NCBI RefSeq assembly: GCF_036320965.1
Contig: NC_092225.1
Location: 2,654,183-2,718,182, forward strand
From: Panulirus ornatus
Taxonomy: Eukaryota; Arthropoda; Malacostraca; Decapoda; Palinuridae
Length of the DNA stretch: 64,000 bases
Direction: 5' to 3'
In this document: piece after piece, positions 63,956 through 64,000 of the stretch
Layout of the letters: each line of letters begins with the position of its first letter
Numbering within the stretch: the stretch's first letter is position 1
Position numbers and translations under genes: made by a program
Notes under the pieces: generated by a model
Seen by the model: only the letters and a program-made list of their open reading frames with translations
Database searches by the model: none
Told to the model about the DNA's origin: nothing

Positions 63956-64000
63956 TATCCCTGGGGATAGGGGTGAAAGAATACTTCCCACGTATTCCTC
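63956..64000 (+). mobile_element. SINE-like element, start only (window edge)
   Basis: ATCCCTGGGGATAGGGGTGA and ATACTTCCCACGTATTCC match the first 45 bases of the other full copies. The element continues beyond the window. Confidence 0.85.

Overview
The window looks like a repeat-dense intergenic or intronic stretch of an arthropod genome, most likely a decapod crustacean. The evidence is the very high load of long dinucleotide microsatellites, especially (TA)n, abundant RTE-type LINE copies, Penelope-like and CR1-like remnants, tRNA-derived SINEs and many degenerate minisatellites, with almost no host coding sequence. The organism call is inference; no mitochondrial or single-copy marker gene is present.

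Layout. 1-1.2 kb: 3' end of an RTE-like LINE followed by (TA)n. 1.2-13.2 kb: mostly unique sequence with a 46-bp minisatellite (1.74-2.36 kb), a minus-strand CR1-like remnant (2.98-3.99 kb), a tRNA-derived SINE (6.38-6.49 kb), other degenerate minisatellites and a 22-bp array (10.1 kb). 13.2-26.2 kb: LINE copies in both orientations, two SINE copies, long (TA)n tracts and a Penelope-like element at 19.2-20.35 kb that a LINE interrupts. 27.3-30.4 kb: a CR1-like remnant and the decayed 3' end of a second Penelope-like element. 30.6-32.6 kb: a diverged 32-bp satellite. 33.4-35.3 kb: the only convincing host exon, a thrombospondin type-1 domain exon at 33,900-34,045, followed by an intron full of degenerate copies of its own 3' end and splice donor. 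36.5-42.9 kb: more LINE fragments and triplet microsatellites. 43.2-53.4 kb and 56.9-64 kb: nearly continuous chains of LINE and SINE pieces joined by (TA)n. Between them lie a 33-bp repeat array (53.7-54.8 kb) and two (GA)n tracts.

The dominant system is one RTE-clade LINE family. It has an APE-type endonuclease, a reverse transcriptase with FADD in motif C and a long C-terminal region, and it occurs about twenty times in two 3'-UTR types. A roughly 240-bp SINE is associated with it. The SINE's 3' tail shares a short hairpin with both LINE tail types, and its 5' half resembles the LINE 5' leader, so the SINE looks like an internally deleted derivative mobilised by the LINE machinery. Most LINE and SINE termini, including 5' truncation points, lie directly against (TA)n. 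This suggests that (TA)n is the preferred insertion site, a product of the tail, or a recombination junction. None of the LINE copies is intact; the best three carry long open RT frames (736, 519 and 519 residues).
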